Assembly (NCBI GenBank): GCA_000708835.1
Contig: DF236956.1
Location: forward strand, 377,346 to 441,345
Length of the DNA stretch: 64,000 nucleotides
From: Klebsormidium nitens
Taxonomy: Eukaryota; Streptophyta; Klebsormidiophyceae; Klebsormidiales; Klebsormidiaceae
Reading direction: 5' to 3'
The notes below the pieces were generated by a model that had not been told where the DNA came from, ran no database searches, and saw only the letters and a list, made by a program, of their open reading frames with translations. This document shows, in pieces, positions 47,801 through 58,363 of this stretch (its first letter is position 1; each line of letters begins with the position of its first letter). The position numbers were made by a program, and so were the translations under genes.

Positions 47801-49480
47801 AGCGAACTCCCAAACGGAAGTCGGAAACAGCTCGAGACAGTACGTTGCTATCGAGTCGAGGAAACCCTCCAGATGAAAGAGGTCGGAACCGAAGCTCCAC
47901 CGGTCAAAGTGGAACCTCGAAGAAGTAGGGCCAAGCCTATGGTAACATCCTCATACCTGCTTGCAAAGTCGCATCTCAACTCAACAGATGCTGTAACAGA
48001 TCAAGGGGCTCGAAAGCCCAAAAGGTTTCGCACCTGCTCGTATCTCGTCATAAGGAAGTGCCTCTCTTGCACGCTGGCCTCCATCTGCCTCCGTAAACTA
48101 TCGTTCTCGAAACGGAGATTTGCCAGTAGCAGCTCCCCCTTCGCTTTCATCCCAGCCGTCCGCCACTCCACAGGGGCCAATCCTGGCCCTCCATTTTCAG
48201 CCCTCTCGTTCCCTGGGCCCATAAACGAGCCGCGCTTCTTATCTCTGTTCATCGACTCCCCAATGTCGGCACCTCCCCCAGAGGCCAGAGCTTCCGCACT
48301 GTTCTGATTCTGCCTGGTGAACGCCTTTCTAGACACCTCGACCAGCACGCCGTCCCCCCCACCAGACTGTTGCGCATCACCCCCCTCTTGCGAGGCTTCC
48401 TCTACCCCCCGGGGAGCCCTGTTTTCTTTCAGCGACCCATGCCTGTTTAGGGCCGCAATCGAGGCTCGGGACTGGAGGAAGTCGGCCAGCTGTTGGTCGA
48501 TCGGGTAGGCAAAGTCGCAGGAGAAGGAGCGGTTCTCTGTCAGCTGCTGCAGGAAGAAGCACAGCACCAGGATCGCGAAGCAAGGCTTGAAGGAAGAGCG
48601 CTGGATGCCGGCGGGGTCAAAGACCTGCAAGGAGGGTGGGTATGTTGAGCAAGACTAGCCCCTCTTGGGCCTGTTATGAGGTTTCTGAAAACAAAACGGG
48701 GGGTGTTACAGAAACGGGGGGTGTTACAGAAATTACCAGCTACCAAGCAGAAGATTGCACTCAGAACAGGTGAGCCGTCTCTTTGTTCAAGATCTACCCA
48801 AATAAGTGCATGGCTAGCTCATGATCAGCCAATCAGGAGGGATGTCAAGGAGCTCAACAAGATAGTTTTGGACTTGGCAGCATTGTTGACTGTTCCCTTC
48901 ATGAGCGTCAACCTTGAGCGTGATGTGGGGCCTTCACACTGGGGGCATTCCTGCTCACAAGCAGATGATATAATGGGGCGCATGACCAATTGCCCCCCAG
49001 TCATTCCTAAACGACGCCTGCTACTTTTACCATCCACACGAAATTGATACAGAGTGTTCCTTTGATAACCCTCCCACTCAGAACTTGGCAGCTCCAAGGC
49101 GCCTGTTCAGAGCTGGCGTTTGTCAGCTGCCTCCGAGGGGCCAGGCAGATGAACCAGCCATTACTCAGCACATTACCATCTTGCTTTGAGCTCGAAATTG
49201 CATTCGTTTGAGATGGTAAAGCTTCTCCTGCATGACTTACATGTGAAGGGAGGTGTAGCTCCACGAAGAGGCTCCGCAGAGACTCCCAGTTCCTTTTCAC
49301 ATCCCACAGGTGAGCTTTGAGCCGGTCCTCCTTGCCCCTGAACACCTGGGGCCATATCTTGGCAAAGACCCTCAGCAGCACGGAGCCGTCGTGCAGGTCT
49401 TCGAGCCGCTGACACGCCTTTCCAGACGTCACGGACGCCCATTGAAGGAGCTCCTTTTTTCCAATCACAGGGCGCCCCAT
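38856..49480 (-). CDS. Large coiled-coil protein with N-terminal EB1-like calponin-homology domain
   Basis: Ten exons in transcript order: 49480-49241, 48624-48034, 47174-46974, 46196-45981, 45178-44927, 44403-43876, 43155-43009, 42248-41850, 41359-41195, 40487-38856. Every exon is a multiple of three, so all nine introns are phase 0; the product is about 1456 aa. Exon 1 and the start of exon 2 (ELLQWASVTSGKACQRLEDL; VLLRVFAKIWPQVF; NWESLRSLFVELHLPSHVFD) look like the small CH fold of EB1/NN-CH proteins, suggesting microtubule contact. Exons 3-9 are Ala/Glu/Arg/Gln-rich heptad-like helices, a long parallel coiled coil (residues about 280-950). The last exon adds a long acidic Ser/Glu/Gly-rich disordered tail ending PPFALPDMA. 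I know no named homologue; a cytoskeletal scaffold is the best guess. Many boundaries are flanked by echo copies. Exon chain good; function uncertain. Confidence 0.75.
40488..41107 (-). repeat. Acceptor-side echoes of the last exon, coiled-coil gene
   Basis: The true start is 40487 (minus strand AAACGACTGGTAGAGCAGAA). Copies start at 40660 and 40826, with a faint one near 41095. Steps are 173, 166 and about 270 bp. The first two keep 60-70 bases including the EVVEQEV coding; the third keeps only scattered matches. Confidence 0.88.
41129..41194 (-). repeat. Short donor-side tandem copies, exon 9 of the coiled-coil gene
   Basis: A unit of about 31 bp containing GCACCTGCA (exon end plus donor on the minus strand) and GAGGGCGAT(A/G)AGTTCA is repeated immediately inside the intron. 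Confidence 0.65.
41731..41775 (-). repeat. Donor-side echo of exon 8, coiled-coil gene
   Basis: The plus-strand block AGCCCACCTTCTCCAGGCGC at the true exon end (41850) recurs with a copied end at 41741, a 109-bp step. The match continues about 40 bases into exon sequence. Confidence 0.85.
42660..42895 (-). repeat. Donor-side echoes of exon 7, coiled-coil gene
   Basis: The exon end at 43009 (plus-strand GCCGCACCTTGAGCAGCTGG) recurs with copied ends at 42858 and about 42689, steps of 151 and 169 bp. The nearer copy keeps the donor; the farther one has lost it. Confidence 0.82.
43275..43500 (-). repeat. Acceptor-side echoes of exon 7, coiled-coil gene
   Basis: The exon start at 43155 (plus-strand TCAGCAGGGCCAGCTCCTGC) recurs with copied starts at 43319 and 43485, steps of 164 and 166 bp. 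In the farther copy the acceptor AG is mutated to GG, so it could no longer splice. Confidence 0.9.
45215..45335 (-). repeat. Acceptor-side echo of exon 5, coiled-coil gene
   Basis: The true start is 45178, the copied start 45326 (148-bp step). The copy shares the CCGGTC...ACCGGGCGGGAGGC block and the following CAGCTGCG(G/C)AAG region for about 100 bases. Confidence 0.85.
46240..46475 (-). repeat. Acceptor-side echoes of exon 4, coiled-coil gene
   Basis: The true start is 46196. Copies start at 46330 and 46465, steps of 134 and 135 bp. They repeat the coding for GCGACCGTC, AGCTGCTGC and GCGAGCGCG. Both keep CAG acceptors. Confidence 0.9.
47245..47542 (-). repeat. Acceptor-side echoes of exon 3, coiled-coil gene
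   Basis: The true start is 47174 (minus strand GAGTGCAAGGAGGCTGCTGC). Copies start at 47335 and 47538, steps of 161 and 203 bp. Each keeps about 80 bases in frame (ECKEAAACHHAELQAQAEAL and ECREAATCHHAELQAQAEAL) with intact CAG acceptors. No donor is evident, so they are unlikely to be cassette exons. Confidence 0.9.
48695..48735. repeat. 18-bp tandem pair in intron 1 of the coiled-coil gene
   Basis: ACGGGGGGTGTTACAGAA occurs twice head to tail. No function visible. Confidence 0.9.
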
Positions 49481-50722
49481 CTTATTCGGGGTGGTTCAGG
49501 TCATTTGTGTTCGTACAGTTCCGCAATTGCATGGTAGAGGCTTGTGTTCATCCTTTTGAAGTTCGACTTATCATGGCTTGGCAAGATAAGCGTAGCTGAG
49601 GAAGTTGTACAAAGCATCAAAGCAAGGCAGCGCCGCAATGCGGTAGTCTGAGCTGAGGAACAAGCTCCTGATGTCACTCTGGCGACCCTGAGAATGATGC
49701 AATCCCTTACAAAGGGACGCCCTTCCATCAAGAAGACTCTATTCCAACACAATTGTAAGATGTTTAGACACATCGAGTCGTTCTTAAGGAGACAAAAACT
49801 AAAAGTGAGCTGAGGACCATAGTAATTTGTAATACTAATTCATTATACATACTAAAATAGAAGCTTAGCTCGAAACCCTAAATTTTCCTGCCTCAGGTAC
49901 GTACCATTGGCGACGGTTCCTCTTTCTGCTGGTACCAGGTACGTTGGGTTAGGCCTCTAACTGGCCAGTGACCGTAGGGGGGTTTCAAGTTGAAAATGGA
50001 GCGTCCGTCACAATCGTCGGCCATTTTGAGGCGTCCGATGGCATCTCGCGAGGGTTTGGGTTTTGGCAGGGGTTCGGTGAAAGTTTCAAAATTTTGAGCG
50101 CAGTTTCAATTGAGCTCATTTGGGCCTGCAACAGTTTGCAATGCAAGAGCTGAAGACTGAAGTGTCAGGGAGTCCTGCCAAGTCCTGCAAAAGAAGGTGC
50201 GCCTCAGCACATGCAGACGGACCTCCGAACGACCACCTGTGCTCATGGCACATTGACGCCATCTACTGACTTCAGCAGCTTTGCTGGTGTCTTTTTGGAT
50301 TTGACGTAAGTTTTGCGCTGCAAAACCATTAGCACAACGGTGTGCGAAGAGGGCCCCGGAGGCCCCCAGTCAGGAAATCGTGGATTTGGGATGCACATGG
50401 TGGTCCAGTCCTGCTCAGGTTGAGGACGTCTTCCGTGCCGCGCCATGGCTGAAAGTGGCTTCTGGACTTGAGGCGACAGGCTAGGAGGAGAGAGTCAAAC
50501 GGACAAATGCGACTAAGAGTTTGAGGATCCAGAAGAATGTGCAATGGTGACGGGCCATAAAAGAAGCTAGTGAAGACAGTGTGTTTATTGTTAGCTTTTG
50601 CAAGATCAGCCAAGGAGGTGGCGTATAGTCAGGAGCTCCTCAAATAGTAGAGCCAGGGTTGTCAGAGCAGAAAAGAATCTCTGGATCACGAGAAGGAACA
50701 AGTTGCTGGAGCTGGCATCATC
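49481..50722. other. Divergent intergenic region between the coiled-coil and telomere-binding genes
   Basis: About 1.2 kb separates two divergently transcribed starts, so both promoters should lie here. The only structure I recognise is the dispersed repeat copy at about 49865-50105. No separate gene is supported. Confidence 0.5.
49865..50105 (+). repeat. Dispersed repeat, copy 2
   Basis: Carries the same ordered blocks as the copy near 37510-37715, including GGTACGTACCATTGGCGACG, TTCTGCTGGTACC, GGCCAGTGACCG and GCGTCCGTC, in the same orientation. Confidence 0.7.
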
Positions 50723-53700
50723 ATGTCTACCAGCGGGAGGGGCATTGTTGAGAGCCATGGAAAGGACGAAACTGAACAAAGTACAGGTGAGTTACATCTT
50801 CACAAGTGCTTGCCCAGTGCTGGAGGGTAAATCTGCCACCATTCCTCTCAAATGTTCTTCTTTGACGGCGATGGCAGAAGTTTCCTCGCGGCTTGTAGAA
50901 TCTGCCTTTCGAAGCTGCAGAGAATAATGTTTGATGTTTGAGGACACCCTGCAATGTGTATTTGTTGTTGCGGACCAAAAAGTTGCTTTATGGAAGAAGA
51001 ATTGCTCAGACTCGAAGGTAAGTCACCTCAAAAGCTCACTTGACCTGTCTCTTCATTGATGCAGTAAGATCCTGCAAAGCCATGCCAGCACCTGCACCAG
51101 GGCACAGTCAAATCAACAAGTCTCCGCACATCTTCCCATTGCAGGAACAGCAATGCAACAAGAGGCTCCTGATGCTGAAGCCCCAGCGCCGGAGATAACA
51201 CCCATGGATCTGGACCTGGCACCTGTGCCCTTCCACACCGACACGAAGGATGCGGGTTTAAACAATGAGTCAATGAGCAGAGATGCAGACCGAACTGGTG
51301 CGGCACTGTCGCAAGAGCTGGAGATGCTTGGAACTGTGCAGGTCCCGTCTATAGGTAAGTGGTGCTTTCAAATGTTGGGGTGACCCCATTTCTGGTGCTT
51401 GTCAAGTTCTGGGCATGATATTACTTCCGTTCATGGGTTGTTTGGGCGGCAAGCCTTAACGTGCTTGTAACCCCGGTGAAAGGGAGACTAAGCTTCAGTG
51501 GGGGTGGGGCTAGTGCTTCTGCATCAAGGCGCCCTTATGTGTGCTTGATCCGTTAACAAACAGATATTTTTGAATCCAAAGAGCTTGATTATCAAACCAT
51601 GTGATTGTGTGGTAATCAAGATCTTGTGACGTCTAAATACATTCATTCCTCACAAGAGTAGGAGACAAGGACCATGAGATAAGTAGGAAGCAGACAGAAG
51701 AAGAATCAAAAGGTTAACGACAGGGCGAACATGGTCAAATGGACTTTTTGTATGCATATGACAAACTCATGCATCGGCGATGATCTCTGCTGCAGTTCGT
51801 CGAATTGCTGTCCGGTCTGTCCTGTGGGAAGACATTGTTGTGGAGATCCCAAGCACAGCCACCATGGCTGACTTCAGGGTAAGCAAGAAGATTTGAGCTT
51901 CCTCGTTGCACAGACTAGCTTGGTTGAAGATGTGTCGCCTATTGTACTGTGGTTTGACTCTCCGTTTGGGAAGGGAAATGTGTATGTCGCTTTGTCAAGG
52001 GCTTTTGCGCCGCCGTGGCCTTTGATTTCATTCGTCGTGCTTTCGCTTCTTCAGGCGCTGTCCCCTACCCTAGAAATCGCGCTTGTATGTTGCATATTTA
52101 TTGTGTCCCTGCCTGCTTAGCCCCCCCCTTTCGGTCGCCAAGGATTTGAACAGCATAGTACTACTGATTATTGCACAAATGAGAGTCACCAAGAGCTGGT
52201 AATCACAAGTTTCAACACCTTAACCCCCTGAATCTGTGATTCAAATATGATCACAATTTGCAGTCAACAATTTGCAGTCGGTTACATCAATAACCTGTGG
52301 TCGCGCAGAGAGCCATTGAGGTCCAGAGCGGGGGGAGGCTCCGGGAGGACATGTTGCCTGAACTAGTGTATGACGGGATTCTTCTCCCCACCGACAATAC
52401 GAGCATCGAAGAGGCGGGGCTTACGGCCGAGAGTGCGGTGGTCGGCTTTCTGGCAATGAATGTGTCAGCACTGACAGGCTCTGCCGGCTTGGAGTTGGAA
52501 CAGTAAGTTGATTCCCAAAAAGTGAACTCAAACCTGCGTCCAAGGTGTGGTAGTTGAAAAGTTTTGCGATGTGACGGTGTGTGAAGTTCTGGAGCGACTT
52601 GCAAGATCCCAATAATCGTGCTGTGGGAATAGATGCTCTGATGAATCCCTATAATGGGCAGTCTTCATGCAAGAATAATACTCTTTAACGTCAAGGTTGA
52701 TTTTTAAGAAGAGGGCAGGCAACTGCTTGAAGCCTTTTCTCTGGATCAATATCCAGGCAATTAGTGCTGACTCCTCAAATAAGGTTTGGGATGGGAGAAT
52801 CGTTTTCTTTACCTGAATCGGCTCCTGACCATTGCACTGCTGTGCAGGGTGAAGGAGAAAAAGGGTAAAGACCGTCGGATAAAGATCTATGTCCCTAGTG
52901 CGCCGCGTCTGCCAACCAATGCTCCAGGTAAGACCGCGTACTATCATCCTTTGCTTTCAGGATAGTGGCCCGGTTCGCCTATGCATGTTTGACATCCCTT
53001 CTTACGCACGACAAGTTTGGCATGGGCTTTTCATGGGGAAAGCTGACGAGGCCAGTATGGCTTCGCCTTGGAGGGCTTGGCTGCCGTTGCCATGACGCAG
53101 AACTTTTCAACCCTACAGGATCCGTACAATTCGTCTTGGGGACCTTTGCGGGTCTGATCATGGAGCCTTTTTTTCGGGTTTGCGCATGCAGACTATCTCG
53201 ATCCGGTTTTCTGGGGGAACCAATCTTGCGCATGAAAAGAATGGGTCGTAGACTACTTTGAAGAATGCAAAGTATCATGTGGAGATTACTTGGACACGTG
53301 CATAAAGAATGTGGTAAACTGTGACGTAACTGTCTCCTTTAACACCTTGTCTTTCTCTCTGCAGCTTTGGAGGACACCACGCCCCCTCACAGCACGCCCA
53401 CGGCTCTTCCAGCCGAACCTTTGCCATCGGCGCAATTCCAGGGCTTTCCTCCGCCGCCAGTGCCTCAATCCATCCCAGTCCCCTCCAGCGACCTTCCCAC
53501 CCTCCCCAACCGAGTCGAACAACACCCTCCGGTCCCTTCTGAAGCACAAACCCCTCCGCTCGTCCAAGATCAGCCTGCTCCAGTCGTCCGTTCCAGCGCA
53601 CTTCCCGCTGGTCCTCCTGCGCTTCATCATACCTCTGCAAACGTCCCTGACGTCAGCCAAGGTCACCAAGCACCCCTTGCCGACGTCCCGGAAACGGCAG

Positions 53701-56700
53701 CATATTCCGATGCCTCTCAACCCCTTTCCGAACCCCATGCCGAGGCCCCTCAACCTTTCCCAGCCCCTTCGGAAGGCCAAATACCCTCGTTGTCTTCCGA
53801 GCCGCCAAACCCCCCAGAAACGTCCACTACTGTTGCTTCCAAAGAATTGGCGCCACCGGAGGAAATCACACCGTCCGAAGCGGAGGAAGCGACCCCATCC
53901 AGCGTAGTTGGGCCGTCCAACATCGCCCTGGAAATGGTGGACGCGAGCAGCCAGATCGAGCCCGGGGAACTCCACTTCCCGCTTCTAGTTTTGGCTGCGG
54001 TACCCCCCCACCTTCTCCAGTACAGCATGGGGGGGGATCCCAACCCCCCTCCCGAGATTGCGGCCCCCGAAAACGCCCATCCTCCGGAAACAATGGAGCC
54101 GCCAGCGAGCGTTGCACCAGTCGCAGAAATGGTGGTCGAAGAGGCGCCGAGCGCTGGGGGCGGCATGGAAGTTGCGCTGGTTCCGGTGCCCTACCTTGTG
54201 AGCAATTCTCCAACTCTGGATCGATTCTCAGCCCGTCAAAGTTTTCCTGCTTTGTTCTCGTTATCTGCACCAACGACCTCCGCTAATATCTGCGCCAAAA
54301 TACTGCTACCGTCCACCCAGACATTGTCGGCCCGGCCAAGCCAATGTGCATGCTTTCTTTTGTTACAAAAGCATATTGACAGCTCTTGATTTCAAGGTTC
54401 TAAACCCGATTGAACCAAGCAACGAAATTGCGGCATTCTAACCCACGAGTGCCTGGATACGGAAACCAAAGTGTCAAAACGGCAAATCAATTGTGCGTCC
54501 CGCAGCCCCCGCCGCCTGTCGTCTACGGACCCGGGGGCCGGGAGATGGTTCCAGTCGACACATCCCGGCGACGGAAACAGAAGAGGCGGCTGTCGGAAAC
54601 AGAGGAAGAGCGGGAGGTGCGCCTGCGGCGGGCCCGGAAGCTGTTCACAGTGGGCGAGGTGGAGGCGCTCGTGACGGCCGTTGAGAGACTGGGGCCCGGA
54701 AGGTGAATACACGCGCTTGGAAAAGTTGCAAGAGAAGCGGAGTCGTGTTCTGCATGGCCGAGCCAGAAAGATGGCGATGGTAGTATGGCGTTTGCTTGCT
54801 TTGCTGTGATGCTTTAGAAGAGGTGCTTCTATTCGTGGAGACAGTGTGGGGAGGCGGCGCAGATCGGCCGTCATTCGACGTTTGCATCGCTCATCGAAGA
54901 ATTTGTCAAACCGCCCCAGATAGTAAATCTTTGCGAACATGTTGCGGGCACTGATATTTTGAGACGGAGGCCTCTGTTTATCGCAATCACCATATAGAAG
55001 AAGCTGAGAACAACTTGCAATTGCGCAGGTGGCGTGAGGTGAAAGAGCGGGTCTTCAGCCACGCAGATCACCGAACTTACGGGGACTTGAAGGTGAGGAT
55101 ATATGCTCTTTGTCGTAGACAGGGTTCTTGTTCAGGAACCTTTCTGTAAAAAGGCGCAGAGCAAGAGGATTGCCAAGAACTCAGTCTTGACACGTAGACA
55201 ACATGTCGCACTTGGTCTCGTGTATCAGTCAGGATATAAGAATGACATGAAATTCTGGAAGATACGAGCAGATCGATGACATGACCGACTGAAAGGCATT
55301 CTGGAATCAGGGATTGAGGAGCAGTTGTCGTATTGTACATTGTGGAAACAACGGAATGTGCTTGCTTTTGCAGGACAAGTGGAAGACGCTGGTGAAGACG
55401 GCCCAGATTACAGTCCCAACAGCATCCCATGTTTACAAACCCAACTATTGAATGCTGAAATATGTACTTTGATTTCAGGACAGGAAGAAGACGGCCCAGA
55501 TCGGCCCCCAGCAAAAACATGGAAACATTCTAAAAACTCCATGGTTAGTCACAATATTAGTCGTCTTCTGTAATAATCTTTTCCCCGTGGTTCCAGGACA
55601 AGTGGAAGACGCTGGTGAAGACGGCCCAGATCGCGCCCCAGCAGCGGCGGGGCGTGGAGATCCCGGAGGAGCTGCTGGAGCGCGTCACGCGCGCGCACGC
55701 GTTCTGGACCGCGCAGGCCGCCAAGGACGAGCGCCTCACGGACGCCGATGCGCCGCCACGTGTCCACTATGTGCGGATGCCGCAGCCAATTAGGAGACCC
55801 GTGAGCAGCGTACTTCTGCCTGTGATACAACATGCGTTGGACTTTATAATCTTGTTTCTGGCTCGGTTCTGGCCGTTTGTCTATCTCCTTCCTCTAGCGT
55901 TTCTTCTAACTTTTTAGGGCCTCTGTCTGTCCGTTCTCACCGCTTCCTCACAGTCCAGGGCACTTAGCAAAGGGTTGACTTAACGAAGGGTTGCGTGTTG
56001 AGGGTATGCTCCTGCTTCTCCATTTTTTGAGTTGTCCGTCTCTTTTCTTTTCAGGCGTTCCTCTGATTATTTTTCTACCTTTCTATCACGTGCACTACAT
56101 GTGGGGGGCAGAAAATTTCTTTCGGTATCTCGTCCTTTTCTCGTCGTGTGTCTCGAGGCAGTCGGGAAGCGCCAGCAATGATGATTTGTTGCCCTTAGTA
56201 TCACCCAATCTGAATCTCTGTCTTTGTTCGTATTCCCCCCTCCATCTGCGCAGACAAGGCCATAAGACCCTTTAATCGGCGCCTCGTGTTTCCCGTCTTG
56301 ATTTGTAAGGGTCTGCGTCGACTGGGATGGGTGAGCGGTCAACTCCGGTGCTCCGGACCAATGAGAACACTTCAACTGATCACGTGATATTAGAAGTACA
56401 GACTGGTACAGGATGTCGTTAGAGAGGCAGTGTACAAAGCTGTACGCGGACCGGAGATGCGAAGCTGGTGAGCCTACCAGGTTTGGGTCAACGCGGAACT
56501 TCACATTGAACATCTCCGTCATTTTGTGCTCCGTGTCCCTGTCTTTCTCCCAACCTTTGGTCCGTTGGTCATCGCTGCCTACGTGCTGATTCCACAGCCT
56601 TCTTTCTCCAGGTCTACTTCACAAACGGCGCACACCCCCCCCAGCCCGACATGCACGCCCATCACCACCCCGCTATGCCGCAGGGGGGTCCGGTGGCTGG

Positions 56701-58363
56701 GCCAACACCCCCCCACGATGGCCAGCACATGCATGGCCACGCGGAGGGGATGGGACAGGATGGCGTACCAGCCGGGCAGACGACTGGTCACATGAAGCAA
56801 GACGGTTACCATGCTCAGGTAAGGCCCTTATGGACAATCTCAACGTGGTGAGAAGGATTGTGAGCGGGAGTTCCGTTGAGAGTCTTGACGAGGGTCCGTT
56901 ATGGATCCTTGGCTTACGATCCATGAAGGTGCTACCTATGTTGTTTGAAGGGCCGTATTTCCAAGGTCAGAGGAGGTTTGACAGTTCTCAGCAAAGTTTT
57001 GACTGGCGGTCTTTTTGGCAATGGCGAGCCAGGCTGTCTCTCGGACCCAAGGTTCATAAAACAAAAGTCTACTGACGTTATCAATTGTCCGTGTTGTGCT
57101 GCTAGCGCACGTTTACCACCAAGCGCTGCACTTTGTGTGGGGGCATAAAGGCCCAAAGAAAGCCCAACGTCAATCAGCGCTTTTTCATCATATCAACATA
57201 AGTGGATTCTTGAAAGAAGCACTGGTTGTCTGCAAGGCTCCCTAACGTCCCCTCAAGCCCGTCATTAACAAGCTGATGAGGCTGCTACTCCCCTATGCAG
57301 CAACCACAGGGATACCACTTGCAACAGGAGGAGATGGGCCATCGATTGGGCGACCCAGGAGCAACTCAAGCGCAGGGCCAGCAAGGTGCGTGTGTCGTAC
57401 TTCTTTCTCAAGCCGTTCGCCGGTCGATAAGCCGTGGAAAGAAGGAAGTTGAAGAGCAGCGACCCTACAAGCAGTCGACCAGCTTGTAACTTTTGCTCTC
57501 CAGCGCTTCGGACTTTTAGCACTTCTTTGACTCGCAGTGGAATTCATGGTGGTCCGTCGCTCCCTGCAGGGCCGCCCATGTCCCAGGACGGTCGGCCGCC
57601 CGACGCCCCCCCTGGCCACGAGCAGTACGCCGGTCATCCCCCCCAATACGTGGACGCCTCCGCCGCGCAGCACTGGCAGCAGCAGATGCACGCGCACTAC
57701 TACCAGCAGCAAGCATACCCGCCGCAATATACATACGAGGGCGCCCCGCCTCCAAATGCGCCGTACCAGCAGGGCCAGGAGTATGCGCATATGCAGCCGG
57801 GCGCTCCGCAGCATATGGAGCCGGCGGGTTATCATCAGGGGGGAGCGGAGTATGGGGCTGGGGGCGCAGCGTATCATCAGAGCGGAGAGCAGGTGGTGTA
57901 TCAGCACGAGGGCGAGGGTGGGTACCATCAAGGGGGCGCCGAAGCTTATCAGCAGGGGGGGGAGGAAGCGTACCAGCATGAAGGAGCGGGGGCGTATCAA
58001 CAGGCGAGCGGAGGGGGGTATCAGCAACCAGGTGAGGGGGTCTATCAGCAGGGAGGGGAAGGGGGGTACCAACAAGAGGGGGGGGCGGTTTATCAGCAGG
58101 ACGGTTATCGGCAAGACGGAGAGGGGGGGTACCAAAACGCGCAGCCCCAGCAGCATCAGGCGCCGCAAGGTTACGTGTTGCAACAGGACGCCGCGCTTAA
58201 TGAGTATCTGGTGGGTGACCAAGCTGCGGGCCGGCATTACGCAGAGGGGTATGCTCATCAAGGGGGGCAACCTGGGGGGCCGGACGCCGGGGATACCGGG
58301 CAAGCGGGTGGCTTCCAAAGCGGTGCAACCGAAGGGGCGATACAAGGAGCACCGGTTCAATGA
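50723..58363 (+). CDS. Telomere repeat-binding protein (TRP/TRFL type) with Ubl, telobox Myb and Tyr/Gln-rich tail
   Basis: Expected to bind double-stranded plant-type telomere repeats in the nucleus. Exons: 50723-50786, 51145-51354, 51796-51878, 52309-52502, 52848-52927, 53365-54197, 54506-54702, 55029-55092, 55597-55800, 56612-56818, 57301-57385, 57570-58363; phases agree throughout, about 1004 aa. Residues about 92-175 form a ubiquitin-like domain (VRRIAVRSVLWEDIVVEIPS; MLPELVYDGILLPTDN), as in plant TRP1. Exon 6 encodes a 280-residue Pro-rich linker. Exons 7-9 encode the C-terminal Myb: KLFTVGEVEALVTAVERLG, RWREVKERVF, HRTYGDLKDKWKTLVKTAQI and the plant Myb-extension QQRRGVEIPEELLERVTRAH. 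Exons 10-12 add about 360 residues rich in His, Gln, Tyr and Gly that plant relatives lack. The first exon is weakest: the ATG at 50723 joins exon 2 in phase 1, but a further upstream exon is possible. Confidence 0.88.
55367..55596 (+). repeat. Acceptor-side echoes of the Myb exon (exon 9)
   Basis: The true start is 55597 (GACAAGTGGAAGACGCTGG). Copies start at 55374 (about 50 bases preserved) and 55479 (partly deleted, then GAAGACGGCCCAGATCGG). Steps are 105 and 118 bp. Each copy has a CAG acceptor. Confidence 0.9.
57825..58150 (+). repeat. Coding repeat: Tyr-Gln-Gln/Tyr-His-Gln + Gly/Glu units
   Basis: About a dozen irregular 8-15 residue units of the form Y(Q/H)Q-(E/G/D)-G-(E/G) lie in the last exon, for example YHQGGAEYGAGG, YQQGGEGGYQQEGG and YQQDGYRQDGEGG. 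Composition is prion-like: Tyr, Gln and Gly dominate with acidic spacers. Confidence 0.9.

Noticed and set aside
53286-53975. 229-residue minus-strand frame
   Set aside because: Shadow of the Pro-rich exon 6 of the telomere-binding gene; no family resemblance.
57293-58360. 355-residue minus-strand open frame opposite the telomere-binding gene tail
   Set aside because: It is the complement of the Tyr/Gln/Gly repeat exon. Its Leu/Arg/Pro-rich product is what such a repeat gives on the other strand, and it crosses three plus-strand splice sites that fit the gene.
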